The notes under the pieces: model-generated
Told to the model about the DNA's origin: nothing
The model's input: only the letters and a program-made list of their open reading frames with translations
The model's database searches: none
NCBI RefSeq assembly: GCF_000195315.1
Contig: NC_015389.1
Location: 1 to 64,000, forward strand
DNA from: Coriobacterium glomerans PW2
Lineage (GTDB): Bacteria; Actinomycetota; Coriobacteriia; Coriobacteriales; Coriobacteriaceae
Length of the DNA: 64,000 nt
Direction: 5' to 3'
Shown: in pieces, positions 44,134 through 53,320 of the stretch
How the letters are laid out: each line of letters begins with the position of its first letter
How positions within the stretch are numbered: position 1 is the stretch's first letter
Made by a program: the position numbers and the translations under genes

Positions 44134-45768
44134 ATGCTGCCCGCGCGTCTGGTAATCGGACAAAGGCATAGACAGTCTGACGAAACGGGGTCACGTTCGA
44201 GCTGGAACACGCCTCGAAATGATTCTCGCACCGGGCTGTCGTATGCCTCTCGCATGGCGGTTTGGTTCGCGATCTGCTCTGCCATGACGGTCATCACGCT
44301 TGTGTGCGTGGTCACGTTCGTGTGGAGCGGCGTCTTCTCAGAGTACACGCGCGCGAATATGACCGAGCTGGCTCACCTCACCGCGCGAAAGCTTGCGGAG
44401 ACCTACGAAAAAAACGGCGAATGGACGACCGACGACTTGGTGGCCGCCGCGAAATCCGATCGGATATCGAGAGACATCGGTCTGCAGGTGCTCGACGATA
44501 CAGGAAAGATCCTGTACGACGACACCTGGCCGGCGGCCCCGGCGGCTGCAGATCTTCTGGGACCCGCTCAGGGTCCCGACTCATCGCAGCCTCCCGCTGC
44601 CGATAAAGATGGCAGCGGAAGCGACTCCGGGTCAGGCGGCGGCACCGGTGGCGGTCGCGGAAGCGGCGCGGCGCACGGGCTCACATCGAGCGCTCCCACC
44701 GATCAGGAGGGTGCTCTCACCGAGCCGATCGAGCTTGCCGACGGCACCGTCGTCGGCAAGCTGCGCATGTGGGTTCTCGGCTCCGATGCGCTGCTCACCA
44801 AGGCTGACACGGCGTTCAGGGAGAAGACCTCCAACGCGATGTTTCTCGCGGCGATCATAGCGATCGCCATCGCGATCCTGATCGGGCTGTTCGTGTCGCG
44901 CATGCTCACGAACCCGATAAGGCGCATCACCGGGACGGCCAAGCAGATCCGCGATGGCGACCTGTCGGCTCGAACCGCGTTGGTGGGCAACGATGAGATC
45001 GACCAGCTCGGTGAGACGTTCGATGAGATGGCGACCTCGCTTGAGAACGACCTCAAGCACGAGCGGCGGCTCACCTCCGATGTCGCGCACGAGCTGCGGA
45101 CCCCGCTCATGGCGATGCTCGCGACGGTCGAGGCCATGCAAGACGGCGTGCTCCCCGCGGATGATGAGCATCTGGAGACCGTCGCGTCCGAGACGCGCAG
45201 GCTCTCCCGACTCGTGCAGCAGATGCTCGACCTGTCGCGGATGGAGATGCGCACGTCCAAGCTCAATATCGAGCGCGTGGACATCATACCGTTCGTTCAG
45301 GCGATCGTGGCGAGCCAGCAGCAGCTGTTCGTGGCCAGGGATCTGCGCCTGCGATTCGCCGATGAGACACAGGGACGCTCGGTTTGCATCGAGATGGATC
45401 CCGATATGATCACCCAGGCCATCATCAACCTTTTGAGCAACGCGATGCGCTACACCCCCGAGGGCGGCTGGGTCGTCGTCTCGGTGCGCTCCGAGCGGCG
45501 CTTTGTCATGATATCGGTCAAAGACACCGGCATCGGCATCGCCAAGGAGGATCTCTCCCGGATCTTCAGCCGATTCTGGCGCGCTGACGCGAGCCGCGCA
45601 CGGGAGGCGGGAGGCCTGGGCGTTGGCCTTGCGGTGACCAAACAAAGCATCGAGCGCCACCATGGCTATATCTCGGTCGAGTCCGAACTTGAAAAGGGTA
45701 CGACTTTTACGATTCATTTGCCGCGCGAGCAATCGTTTGAGACTCCTTCAACTACAATGGACCAATAG
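44134..45768 (+). CDS. membrane sensor histidine kinase
   Basis: The 544-residue kinase has membrane segments at about 40-65 and 233-255 around an external sensor region that includes a Gly/Ser-rich linker (SGSDSGSGGGTGGGRGSG). A HAMP domain (SRMLTNPIRRITGTAKQIRD) precedes the H-box LTSDVAHELRTPLMAM with His319. N-box (AIINLLSNAMRYTPEG), G1 (VKDTGIGI), F (FSRFWRAD) and G2 (GGLGVGLAV) are all present, so it should be active. The start is uncertain; the first 35 residues are not conserved-looking and a later ATG (about 44254) is possible. Confidence 0.95.
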   Translation: MLPARLVIGQRHRQSDETGSRSSWNTPRNDSRTGLSYASRMAVWFAICSAMTVITLVCVVTFVWSGVFSEYTRANMTELAHLTARKLAETYEKNGEWTTDDLVAAAKSDRISRDIGLQVLDDTGKILYDDTWPAAPAAADLLGPAQGPDSSQPPAADKDGSGSDSGSGGGTGGGRGSGAAHGLTSSAPTDQEGALTEPIELADGTVVGKLRMWVLGSDALLTKADTAFREKTSNAMFLAAIIAIAIAILIGLFVSRMLTNPIRRITGTAKQIRDGDLSARTALVGNDEIDQLGETFDEMATSLENDLKHERRLTSDVAHELRTPLMAMLATVEAMQDGVLPADDEHLETVASETRRLSRLVQQMLDLSRMEMRTSKLNIERVDIIPFVQAIVASQQQLFVARDLRLRFADETQGRSVCIEMDPDMITQAIINLLSNAMRYTPEGGWVVVSVRSERRFVMISVKDTGIGIAKEDLSRIFSRFWRADASRAREAGGLGVGLAVTKQSIERHHGYISVESELEKGTTFTIHLPREQSFETPSTTMDQ

Positions 45769-45871
45769 GCTCGCCGGAGCCGGTCGCAGGCCATCGCGAC
45801 CTTTCGGCGCGCCGCGCGCGTGCGCACGCCGCGCGATCGATCCGATGTATTGAGCTGAGGAGTTGACTCAC

Positions 45872-46762
45872 GTGAGTTCGATTGAGCGCCGTCCGGATTC
45901 CCGGGGCAAGGTTCGCGACATATACGATGCGGGCGATCGCCTGCTCATGGTCGCGACGGATCGCATCTCCGCTTTCGATTTCATCCTTCCCGATGAGATT
46001 CCCCGCAAGGGCGAGGTGCTGAACCGCATCTCGGCCTTCTGGTTCGATCGCTTCTCCGACATGGTTCCCAACCATATGATCTCGATCGATCCGGACGAAT
46101 TTCCCGATGAGTTCGCAGCCTATCGCGACTATCTCGCGGGTCGCGCGATGCTCGTGCGCCGCGCCGAGCCCATCATGATCGAGTGCATCGTTCGCGGCTA
46201 CCTGACAGGATCGGGCAAGCAGACCTACGATGCGGACGGCACCGTGTGCGGGATCCGTCTGCCAGCGGGTCTCACCGAGGCGTCGAAGCTGCCCGAACCG
46301 CTGTTCACACCCTCTACCAAAGCTCAGATCGGCGACCACGACGAAAACATATCCTTCGAGCGGACCGCCGATATCGTCGGCGCTGATCTGGCCGCGCGGC
46401 TGCGCGACCTTTCGCTCGAGATCTATCAGGCCGCAGCGGACTACGCGCTGTCGCGTGGCATCATCATCGCTGATACGAAGTTCGAGTTCGGTCTCATCGA
46501 CGGACGTCTCACCTTGATCGACGAGTGCCTGACGCCGGACTCGAGCCGGTTCTGGCCCGCGGCGCGCTATGAGGAGGGCCGCGTTCAACCGAGCTATGAC
46601 AAGCAGTTCGTTCGCGATTGGCTCAAGGGGAACTGGGACATGCGCGGAGACGCACCGCGGCTGCCTGAAGAGGTCATCGAGGGGACGTCCGCGCGCTACC
46701 GCGAGGCGTTCGAGCTCATCACGGGCGATCCGTTCTCAAGCATGGGGGAGATCGACCGGTGA
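45872..46762 (+). CDS. purC: SAICAR synthase
   Basis: PurC joins CAIR and aspartate using ATP in purine synthesis. The GTG at 45872 is chosen because GAGGAG lies ten bases upstream, while a TTG at 45863 is too close. The 296-residue product starts SSIERRPDSRGKVRDIYD, with RISAFDF, the EcIVRGYLTGSG motif (here IECIVRGYLTGSGKQTY), and IIIADTKFEFGLIDGRLTLIDE, the family signature with metal-binding acids. The C-terminal DKQFVRDWL is typical. The next gene starts inside its stop (GTGA). Confidence 0.97.
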   Translation: MSSIERRPDSRGKVRDIYDAGDRLLMVATDRISAFDFILPDEIPRKGEVLNRISAFWFDRFSDMVPNHMISIDPDEFPDEFAAYRDYLAGRAMLVRRAEPIMIECIVRGYLTGSGKQTYDADGTVCGIRLPAGLTEASKLPEPLFTPSTKAQIGDHDENISFERTADIVGADLAARLRDLSLEIYQAAADYALSRGIIIADTKFEFGLIDGRLTLIDECLTPDSSRFWPAARYEEGRVQPSYDKQFVRDWLKGNWDMRGDAPRLPEEVIEGTSARYREAFELITGDPFSSMGEIDR

Positions 46763-47499
46763 GCACGCGCAGCCCGATGAACAAGCGCTCGCAGACGCGC
46801 GAGCGCCGCGGCGTCGCCCGTCGTTCGGCGGCGTCGGCCAAGCCCGCGCGCGAAGCCGCCGGCTCGGTGCGCGTCGCTCCGGCATCCTCGAGGGATCGTC
46901 GTCGACAGCTCGAGCAGGGCGAGTCGCTCCAGGGACTCACTCGTGAGGAGAAACGCGCCCGCCGTCAGCAGCGGCGCATACAGGAGGATCGCATCTTCGA
47001 TGTCTCGAACATCCTCATGAAACAAGATGATGACTACAGGAAGCGCCGGGGACATCTGTGGATCGTCGTCGGCGTCGCCGCAGTGCTGGCGGCGGCGACG
47101 ATCATCATCATGTTCGCGATGCGTCGACGCGCTCTCATTCCGCCGGCCAGCCTGCAGTTCGTGAGCTTCATCATCTTCTATGGCGTCATGATCGTCGCGC
47201 TCATCTACGATGCCGTCCGGCTGAGACCGATCCGCAACTTCTACCGCGCTCAGGCTCAGGGCCTCTCCGAGCGCAAGCTCGTGAGTCTGCTCGAGCGCGC
47301 CGCCGCGCGCGATCAGGCCGCTCGCGCTTCCCGGCGGGGTCTGCTCGCCAGGCTCGTTCCCGGCAGAAAAAAGTCCCGAGACGCTGACGCGAGTCCGACG
47401 GACGGATCCGAGACCGGCTCGTCCTCAGGCCCCGCCACCAGGCGATCCGCTCGGCGACGCTCAGAGGCGCACGGCGGCCGCTCCAAATCCAAGAGCTAG
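46759..47499 (+). CDS. basic membrane protein with two membrane segments
   Basis: The 246-residue product has a basic, disordered N terminus (STRSPMNKRSQTRERRGVAR), a helical stretch EEKRARRQQRRIQEDRIFDV, two membrane segments (about 98-118 LWIVVGVAAVLAAATIIIMF and 132-152 LQFVSFIIFYGVMIVALIY) and a basic C-terminal tail rich in Ser and Arg. I do not recognise a family. It overlaps purC by four bases (GTGA) and the aminopeptidase follows eight bases later, so the three are cotranscribed. Confidence 0.7.
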   Translation: MSTRSPMNKRSQTRERRGVARRSAASAKPAREAAGSVRVAPASSRDRRRQLEQGESLQGLTREEKRARRQQRRIQEDRIFDVSNILMKQDDDYRKRRGHLWIVVGVAAVLAAATIIIMFAMRRRALIPPASLQFVSFIIFYGVMIVALIYDAVRLRPIRNFYRAQAQGLSERKLVSLLERAAARDQAARASRRGLLARLVPGRKKSRDADASPTDGSETGSSSGPATRRSARRRSEAHGGRSKSKS

Positions 47500-47507
47500 G
47501 AAGACCT

Positions 47508-48788
47508 ATGATCCGAGCCGAGCTGACCGCAGAGGACGCCTGTGCGGGCATGGTCAAGCTGATGCCCAAGATCGAGCGTTATGCCGACCTCATCATCCGT
47601 AGAGGCGTGAACGTGCGGTCCGGTCAGGAGGTCGTCGTCGAGGCGGCGGTCGAGCAGCGGAGGTTCGCCGAGCTGCTGACCCGCAAGGCGTACGCCGCCG
47701 GCGCCGCTCATGTGACGGTGATCTGGCGCGATGATGCCGTGACTCGTCTCACCTACGAGCATGTGGATCTCGCTTCCTTGGAGCGGGTGCCCGAATGGGA
47801 GCGCGTCCAGCTCGAGTCGCTCGCCCAAGCGGGTGCCTGCTTCGTCTTCGTCGAGGGGGCGGACCCCGCTGCGTTGCAGGGCATCGATCCGGCGAAGCCT
47901 GCGACGGCAGCCTCGGCGCGCAACAGCCAGTGCAAATCGTTCCGACGCGGTCTCGACTTCAACATCAACCCCTGGTGCTGCGCCGGCGCTCCGGTGCCGG
48001 CATGGGCTCGTCATGTGTTTCCGGACGCGTGCGAGGAGGTCGCCCTCTACCGGTTGTGGTGCGCGATCCTATCCGCGGCGCGCGCCGACGGCGAGGATCC
48101 CGAGAGCGACTGGGAGCTGCATGATGCGACGTTCGAGAAGAATCTGCGCTTCTTGAACGAGCATCATTTCGCGAGCCTGCGTTACCGTTCCAAGAATGGC
48201 ACAGATCTCACGGTCGGTATGACCGACCGTCATATCTGGGCGGGCGGCAAAGCCGAGACCCCGCAGGAGCACCCGTTCTTTCCGAACGTTCCCACCGAGG
48301 AGGTGTTCACCTCTCCGGATTGCGAGCATGTCGAGGGCATCGTGCACGCGGCGCTGCCAGTCATCCACCATGGTACGAGGATCGATCGATTCTGGCTGCG
48401 CTTCGAGGCCGGCCGCGTCGTCGACTACGACGCCGAGGTGGGCGTCGAGGCGCTCAGAAGCATCATCGAGCTCGATCGGGGTTCCAGTCGGCTCGGCGAG
48501 GTGGCGCTCATCTCCAAGAACACGCCGATCCGCGAGAGCGGCATCTTGTTTTTCGACACGCTCTACGATGAGAACGCGAGCTGCCATCTGGCTCTCGGCA
48601 TCGGGTTTCCGGAGTGCTACGAGGGCGGTTACGACATGACCCCCGAGAAGCTCCGCAAGAAGGGCGTGAACATGTCGAGCACGCATGTCGACTTCATGAT
48701 CGGCGCAGACGACCTCAATATCTGCGGTATGGACGCAGAGGGTCGCGAGACGTCCATCTTCGTCAACGGGCAATGGAGCTGGGAGTAG
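47508..48788 (+). CDS. M29-family aminopeptidase
   Basis: The 426-residue product matches M29 thermophilic-type metalloaminopeptidases (AmpS/AmpT). Conserved elements are the N-terminal YADLIIRRGVNVRSGQEVVVEA, FPNVPTEEVFTSPD with a metal-binding Glu, the second Glu in LGEVALISKNTPI, the His in ASCHLALGIGFPEC and the His/Asp pair in SSTHVDFMIGADDLNI. The two-metal site is complete. GGAAGACCT precedes the ATG; a second ATG at 47550 is possible. Cytosolic peptide turnover is the likely role. Confidence 0.92.
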   Translation: MIRAELTAEDACAGMVKLMPKIERYADLIIRRGVNVRSGQEVVVEAAVEQRRFAELLTRKAYAAGAAHVTVIWRDDAVTRLTYEHVDLASLERVPEWERVQLESLAQAGACFVFVEGADPAALQGIDPAKPATAASARNSQCKSFRRGLDFNINPWCCAGAPVPAWARHVFPDACEEVALYRLWCAILSAARADGEDPESDWELHDATFEKNLRFLNEHHFASLRYRSKNGTDLTVGMTDRHIWAGGKAETPQEHPFFPNVPTEEVFTSPDCEHVEGIVHAALPVIHHGTRIDRFWLRFEAGRVVDYDAEVGVEALRSIIELDRGSSRLGEVALISKNTPIRESGILFFDTLYDENASCHLALGIGFPECYEGGYDMTPEKLRKKGVNMSSTHVDFMIGADDLNICGMDAEGRETSIFVNGQWSWE

Positions 48789-48918
48789 CGGCGCGGTCGC
48801 GATGGCGCAAAGGTCCGCTTCCGATTCTCACCGACCTCTCCAGGCTTGCGTCTCGCGTCGCATCCACCTCGAACATGTTCTCGCGGCCGTGCGTCTTGCG
48901 TGGTACAATGCCTCCTGC

Positions 48919-48991
48919 GGGCCGTTAGCTCAGTAGGCAGAGCAGGAGACTTTTAATCTCAAGGTCCAGGGTTCGAAACCCTGACGGCCCA
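48919..48991 (+). tRNA. tRNA-Lys (TTT anticodon)
   Basis: Acceptor GGGCCGT pairs with ACGGCCC; the D arm GCTC/GAGC, anticodon loop CTTTTAA (anticodon TTT) and T arm CAGGG-TTCGAAA-CCCTG are complete. The CCA end is not fully encoded (ACC then G). TACAAT at 48904-48909 lies at a suitable distance as a -10 box. Confidence 0.96.
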
Positions 48992-49005
48992 CCGCGATAG
49001 CATCA

Positions 49006-49027
49006 TGCCCCGTGCCGGGGCATTTTT
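49006..49027 (+). terminator. terminator after tRNA-Lys
   Basis: TGCCCCG (49006-49012) pairs with CGGGGCA (49016-49022), followed by five T. Good intrinsic terminator 15 bases behind the tRNA. Confidence 0.85.
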
Positions 49028-49347
49028 CATGCGCCGATGCGAGCTCTTCTCGCTCGGCGACGCCGATCTCGATCCGGGGCAGAGGTTCGGCTCTCACCCG
49101 CTTTCGAGTGGTTGCCGGACCGCGGGACGACCATCGATTCTCTCATCTGAGTCATCGCGGGCCCACAGATCGTCTCGCGATGGCCCGCATCGAGACCACA
49201 TGCGCCGCATATGCTGCGCGTCCGCCGTTTTGAGCGCGCACGAGGGCGCGATGTGTCCTATGATGCGAGTAGCTTGTTGGCGCATCGGGTCCGGATCTCG
49301 CATGCTCGCGGGACCCGGACCCGTCATCTGAAGGGAAGGCTGGGACA
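49028..49347. other. 320-base leader region before the phosphohexomutase gene
   Basis: No convincing gene is present. TATGAT at about 49260-49265 may be a -10 box. CGGGTCCGG (49286-49294) pairs with CCGGACCCG (49315-49323) to form a strong hairpin with a 20-base loop in the leader, ending shortly before the ribosome-binding site AAGGGAAGG. It could be a regulatory hairpin. Confidence 0.4.
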
Positions 49348-51042
49348 ATGGCAGATGTACACGAGCTTCTCGATCTGTGGATCGAGCGCGTCACGGATGA
49401 GAAGCTCCTCAGCGAGCTCCATGATATGAGAGATCGCGGCGAGTCCGAGGCGATCACCGATGCCTTCTTCCAAGACCTCGCTTTCGGCACCGCTGGGTTG
49501 CGCGGCATCATCGGCCCCGGTACGAACCGCATGAACATCTACACCGTCGGCCGGGCCACGCAGGGCTTCGCCACCTATCTGCGCTCCCTTACCGAGGAGC
49601 CCTCGGTTGCGATCGCGCGCGACAGCCGCCACGGAGGCGAGCTGTTCGTGCGGACCACGGCGGCGATCCTGGCTGCCAACGGCGTGCGCGTCCATATCTA
49701 TCCTGAGATCTCACCGGTCCCGACGCTTTCCTGGGCCGTGCGCGATCTGTGCTGCACCGGTGGGATCTGCATGACCGCGAGTCACAATCCCGCGGCCTAC
49801 AACGGCTACAAGGTCTACGGCCCGGACGGATGCCAGATCACGAGCCAGGCCGCCCGCGCCATATCGAAGGCCATCGAGCGGACCGATCCCTTTGACGACG
49901 TGACGACCATGGAGTTCGATGAGGCGGTGGCCCGCGGTCTCATCCGCTGGATCGATGATGAGGTGCTGAGGAGCTACTATCGCGCCGTGATCGCGCAGTC
50001 GGTGAGCAACCTCACGCCCGATCAGGCAGCGCGCACCCCGCTCAGACTCGTCTACACCCCGCTCAACGGCACCGGTCTCATTCCGGTGACGACCGTGCTC
50101 TCCGCCGCCGGCATCACCGATGTGACCGTCGTGCCCGAGCAGCGCGACCCGGATGGAGACTTTCCGACCTGTCCGTATCCCAATCCCGAGATCCGGGAGG
50201 CCATGCAAAAAGGGATCGATCTGTCAGAGCGCATTCATCCCGACCTGTTGCTCGCGACCGATCCCGATGCCGATCGCGTAGGCGTTGCCGTGAAGTCCGC
50301 AGGCGACTACCTGCTGCTCACCGGCAATGAGATCGGTGTGCTGCTGCTCGACTACATCTGCCGGATGCGCTCGGGGCGCGGCGAGGAGCTGTCGAACAAG
50401 GTCGCTGTCACCACGATCGTCTCCTCGGCTATGACCGATGCGCTGGCCGCTCAGTACGGCTTCGAGCTGCGTCGCGTTCTCACCGGCTTCAAGTACATCG
50501 GCGACATCATCACCGAACTCGAGAGGGACGGCGAGCCGGAGCGCTTCATCTTCGGCTTCGAGGAGAGCTACGGCTATCTGTCCGGTGATCACGTGCGCGA
50601 CAAGGACGCCGTCAACGCATCTCTGCTCATTTGCCAGATGGCGCAGTACTACAAGACCCAGAGCATGAGTCTGGCCGATGCGATGGAGCGGCTCTACGAG
50701 CGTCATGGCTATTACCACAACAAAACGATCTCGCTTGCCTATCCAGGTGCCGAGGGCGCAGCGAAGATGTCCGATCTCATGATAGATCTGCGAAAGAATC
50801 CCCCGACGGAGATCGGCGGATCCGCTGTCGAGCGGGTCATCGACTACGCTTCCGGTGTACATGGGCTCCCCGCGGCAGATGTGGTCGAGTTCGACCTCGC
50901 CGGGGGCAACAAGGCCATCGTGCGACCGTCTGGTACCGAGCCGAAGATCAAGCTGTACGTGTTCGCGAAAGGTGCCGACGCCGCAGCCGCCGACGAGCTC
51001 ATGGCGCGCATCGAGGATGCCGGGCGCGAGCTGCTGTCCTGA
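49348..51042 (+). CDS. phospho-sugar mutase (phosphoglucomutase/phosphomannomutase)
   Basis: The 564-residue enzyme interconverts hexose 1- and 6-phosphates. The alpha-D-phosphohexomutase motifs are all visible: FGTAGLRGIIGPGTNRMN, the phosphoserine loop CMTASHNPAAYNGYKVYG (Ser about 145), the metal-binding DPDADRVG (about 306), the sugar-binding GFEESYGYLSG and the phosphate-binding RPSGTEPKIKLYV. Length and early FGTAGLRG match the PgcA-like subgroup. The start has AAGGGAAGG. No partner genes are in the same unit. Confidence 0.95.
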   Translation: MADVHELLDLWIERVTDEKLLSELHDMRDRGESEAITDAFFQDLAFGTAGLRGIIGPGTNRMNIYTVGRATQGFATYLRSLTEEPSVAIARDSRHGGELFVRTTAAILAANGVRVHIYPEISPVPTLSWAVRDLCCTGGICMTASHNPAAYNGYKVYGPDGCQITSQAARAISKAIERTDPFDDVTTMEFDEAVARGLIRWIDDEVLRSYYRAVIAQSVSNLTPDQAARTPLRLVYTPLNGTGLIPVTTVLSAAGITDVTVVPEQRDPDGDFPTCPYPNPEIREAMQKGIDLSERIHPDLLLATDPDADRVGVAVKSAGDYLLLTGNEIGVLLLDYICRMRSGRGEELSNKVAVTTIVSSAMTDALAAQYGFELRRVLTGFKYIGDIITELERDGEPERFIFGFEESYGYLSGDHVRDKDAVNASLLICQMAQYYKTQSMSLADAMERLYERHGYYHNKTISLAYPGAEGAAKMSDLMIDLRKNPPTEIGGSAVERVIDYASGVHGLPAADVVEFDLAGGNKAIVRPSGTEPKIKLYVFAKGADAAAADELMARIEDAGRELLS

Positions 51043-51069
51043 CGTGAACCGCGATGCGTCAGCGACGCG

Positions 51070-51579
51070 TCATCTGATGCTGAAGTACCAGATGAGACCT
51101 AAGATCACGGCAGCTAGAATGAGCACCCCGAAGAACCGGCGCATGGTGCGCTTCGCCCGCTCCTCCCGCGACGTGAAGATCGCCCTGCCCGCCTTCGGGG
51201 TCTGGAGGTAGCGATCCGAGTGGATGACCTTGCGTCGCTCCGCGTTCTGCACGGCTTGAGGAATTTCGCTCGGACGATCGCGCATCGCCGTGCTGCTCGT
51301 CGACGGCAGATATTGCGGATCCGCTGTCGCCACGCCCATATGTCGATGGGGCGAGCCGAGCTCATCTTGAGCGCGCCGCCGATCGCACGGTGGCGCTCCG
51401 GAGTCAAAGATGGGCTCCTGCGTGATGTGCCGCCGGTTGGGCCGAAAAGCCCTTGCGTCGGATGGAGGAGGATCTGAGCCGTAAGATTTCACATCGCCCG
51501 GCGATCCCGCGATGCCACCGGAATGGGTCTCCGGATCACCGTGAGGCGGTGTGCTGCGCGCAGTGCGTTGGTTATCCAT
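51070..51579 (-). CDS. small tail-anchored membrane protein
   Basis: The 169-residue product is hydrophilic and Pro/Arg/Ser-rich for its first 130 residues, then basic (REERAKRTMRRF) and ends with a single membrane segment (FGVLILAAVILGLIWYFSI), giving a cytosolic domain with a C-terminal anchor. I do not recognise a family. GAGGG lies just before the ATG. It is convergent with the phosphohexomutase gene. Confidence 0.6.
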   Translation of the reverse strand: MDNQRTARSTPPHGDPETHSGGIAGSPGDVKSYGSDPPPSDARAFRPNRRHITQEPIFDSGAPPCDRRRAQDELGSPHRHMGVATADPQYLPSTSSTAMRDRPSEIPQAVQNAERRKVIHSDRYLQTPKAGRAIFTSREERAKRTMRRFFGVLILAAVILGLIWYFSIR

Positions 51580-51743
51580 GACGCGCCCTCAAACTCGATA
51601 GCATACAGACGAATTCATTCTAAGAGGTCCGTCTGGGCTTGTCTGGAACATGCAGAAAAAGATCACGCATTCACGAGCGAAACACACGATCCGATTCGCT
51701 GGCGACTGTCGAGTTCTGCATTTCGCATCATATGACCCTTAGA

Positions 51744-51770
51744 TTATCTAAGTCTTATGAACTTAGATAA
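51744..51770. promoter_or_regulatory. HAIR-like inverted repeat upstream of hsp20
   Basis: TTATCTAAGT-N7-ACTTAGATAA is a perfect inverted repeat with ten-base arms and a seven-base spacer. The HspR operator (HAIR) of actinomycetes is CTTGAGT-N7-ACTCAAG, with the same spacer and the same inner AGT/ACT ends. A TATAAT -10 box lies at 51809-51814, downstream of the repeat. It is the obvious site for heat-shock control of the gene at 51895. Confidence 0.6.
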
Positions 51771-51894
51771 AATGATGTGAACTCACTTATAAAATTTCTC
51801 AGATTATGTATAATGCACATAGATCGGGGAATAACGCAAGTGATTAAAGGTCGTCGCGCCACAAGGGCGACAAGAGCACGAAGGAGTGATCTGT

Positions 51895-52326
51895 ATGGCA
51901 AGCTTGATTCCGTATCGTTCAGTTCTGGGTCTGCGTCCGTCGGCCAACACGTTGTTCGATGTCTTCGACGACATGCTGGATTTCACCGGAAACCCGGCAG
52001 CGAGCAAGGCGTTTCCCATCGATGTGGAAGACAAAGGTGAGGCCTACGAGGTCAAGGCCTACTTCACCGGTGTCAATAAAAATGATATCGATGTGGAGCT
52101 GAACGAGGGCCGTCTGTCCATCTCGGTCAACGTGGAAGAGGAGAAAGAGGAGAAGGATAAGAACTACCTGCAAAAGGAGTTCTCGGCCTACAGCGCATCG
52201 CGGGGCGTCTACCTGAAGGATGCTTCAAGCGAGGGCCTATCGGCTCAGTACGCCGATGGCGTGCTGACCGTCTCTGTCCCCAAGATCGCGGAGAAGGCGA
52301 ACGTCACAAAGATCAACATCGATTGA
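51895..52326 (+). CDS. Hsp20/alpha-crystallin small heat-shock protein
   Basis: The 143-residue product is the usual size for small heat-shock chaperones that hold unfolded proteins. After a short N terminus (SLIPYRSVLGLRPSANTLFD) the alpha-crystallin domain runs from about 40 to 130: IDVEDKGEAYEVKAYFTGV, NKNDIDVELNEGRLSISV, and the conserved ADGVLTVSVPK near the end. AAGGAGTGATCTGT before the ATG is a strong ribosome-binding site. Transcription starts in an AT-rich region with an inverted repeat (51744-51770). Confidence 0.95.
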   Translation: MASLIPYRSVLGLRPSANTLFDVFDDMLDFTGNPAASKAFPIDVEDKGEAYEVKAYFTGVNKNDIDVELNEGRLSISVNVEEEKEEKDKNYLQKEFSAYSASRGVYLKDASSEGLSAQYADGVLTVSVPKIAEKANVTKINID

Positions 52327-52356
52327 TCGTTCTCGCGCGCTCAGCGCAAGGAACGT

Positions 52357-52412
52357 GCGGCCTCGTCGAGGCCGCTCATCGAGGTGGCCCGGGCATCGTG
52401 TCCGGGCCACCT
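52357..52412. terminator. double hairpin between convergent genes
   Basis: GCGGCCTC (52357-52364) pairs with GAGGCCGC (52368-52375), and AGGTGGCCCGG (52382-52392) pairs with CCGGGCCACCT (52402-52412). Both are strong stems without a long T run. They separate hsp20 from the convergent metallohydrolase and probably end transcription from both sides. Confidence 0.6.
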
Positions 52413-52432
52413 GCTGTTCTCGGGAGGCTCTC

Positions 52433-53275
52433 TCAAAGAAAGCTCATGGGTTCGAATTGACTCGCCGCCCCTATGCGCAGCATCCTGGTCGGGTTGGTGC
52501 GTCTGAGCGTCGCCGAGCAACCGAGATCATCGTCGAGGCCGGCTTTGAGCGCGGCCGCCAGGGCGCGCACCGCCAGACTCGGACGGTTGTTCTCGAGCGA
52601 GATATGCATGCACACGATCTGCTCGGTGCCCTCGCCAACGAGGTCGACAGCGGCCTCGGCCGCCTGCGCGTTCGACAGGTGCCCTCGACTCGATGCGATG
52701 CGATCCTGCAGCATGCGCGGATAGGATCCGCCGCGCAGCATGGCCACGTCGTGGTTGCTCTCGAGTGCCAGGATCCGCACATCGCGCAGCTCCCTCATGG
52801 CGGCCTCACTCAAGATGCCGGTATCGGTGACAAAGCCTATGGCGTCCTCCTCGCAGCTGAAGCGCAGACCGATGGGATTCGCGACGTCGTGCGAGGTGGA
52901 GAACGTTTGGATTCGAACGCCGGCGATCTCCAGGGCATCGCCGGCCTCGAAGCGGATGAAGGGCAGGCATGCCAGATATGAGCGCTTCTCAGCGGTGCCG
53001 GCGCTCGCCCAGATCGTGCCGTCGAACTTGCGACACCACACACCGACGCCGCTCACATGATCCGAGTGCTCATGGGTGAGCACCAGCGCGCGGACCCTCG
53101 TCTCATCGAGCCCGAGGCGATGCATTCGAGCGAGCACCTCGCGGCGCGAGAATCCGTCATCGATCATGATCAGACCCTCCGGCGCCTCCACGAGGGCGCA
53201 GTTCCCCTTCGAACCGCTGCCCAAGATGTGCAGATGCAGCTTCCTCGTACCGATCGATGCGCCTTTTGCGTCCAT
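52433..53275 (-). CDS. WalJ/YycJ-like metallo-beta-lactamase-fold hydrolase
   Basis: The 280-residue protein has the MBL fold with metal motif LTHEHSDHVSG (residues 66-76) and the upstream ILGSGSKGNCALVE typical of the YycJ/WalJ group, whose members act on DNA or nucleotides and are linked to WalRK in Firmicutes. Further ligands are in TFSTSHDVANPIG, TDTG and the final HIS of CMHISLENNRPS. It has no walR/walK neighbours here. It is divergent from tilS; the start codon is 45 bases from that of tilS, so the two share a promoter region. Confidence 0.9.
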   Translation of the reverse strand: MDAKGASIGTRKLHLHILGSGSKGNCALVEAPEGLIMIDDGFSRREVLARMHRLGLDETRVRALVLTHEHSDHVSGVGVWCRKFDGTIWASAGTAEKRSYLACLPFIRFEAGDALEIAGVRIQTFSTSHDVANPIGLRFSCEEDAIGFVTDTGILSEAAMRELRDVRILALESNHDVAMLRGGSYPRMLQDRIASSRGHLSNAQAAEAAVDLVGEGTEQIVCMHISLENNRPSLAVRALAAALKAGLDDDLGCSATLRRTNPTRMLRIGAASQFEPMSFL

Positions 53276-53320
53276 ACATCTCCCAGCCGCTACAATAGGT
53301 GAAGTTCAAAGGAGGTACCC

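Noticed and set aside
49005-49331. 108-codon frame after tRNA-Lys
   Set aside because: Starts inside the tRNA terminator hairpin and has no recognisable content; the region looks like a leader.
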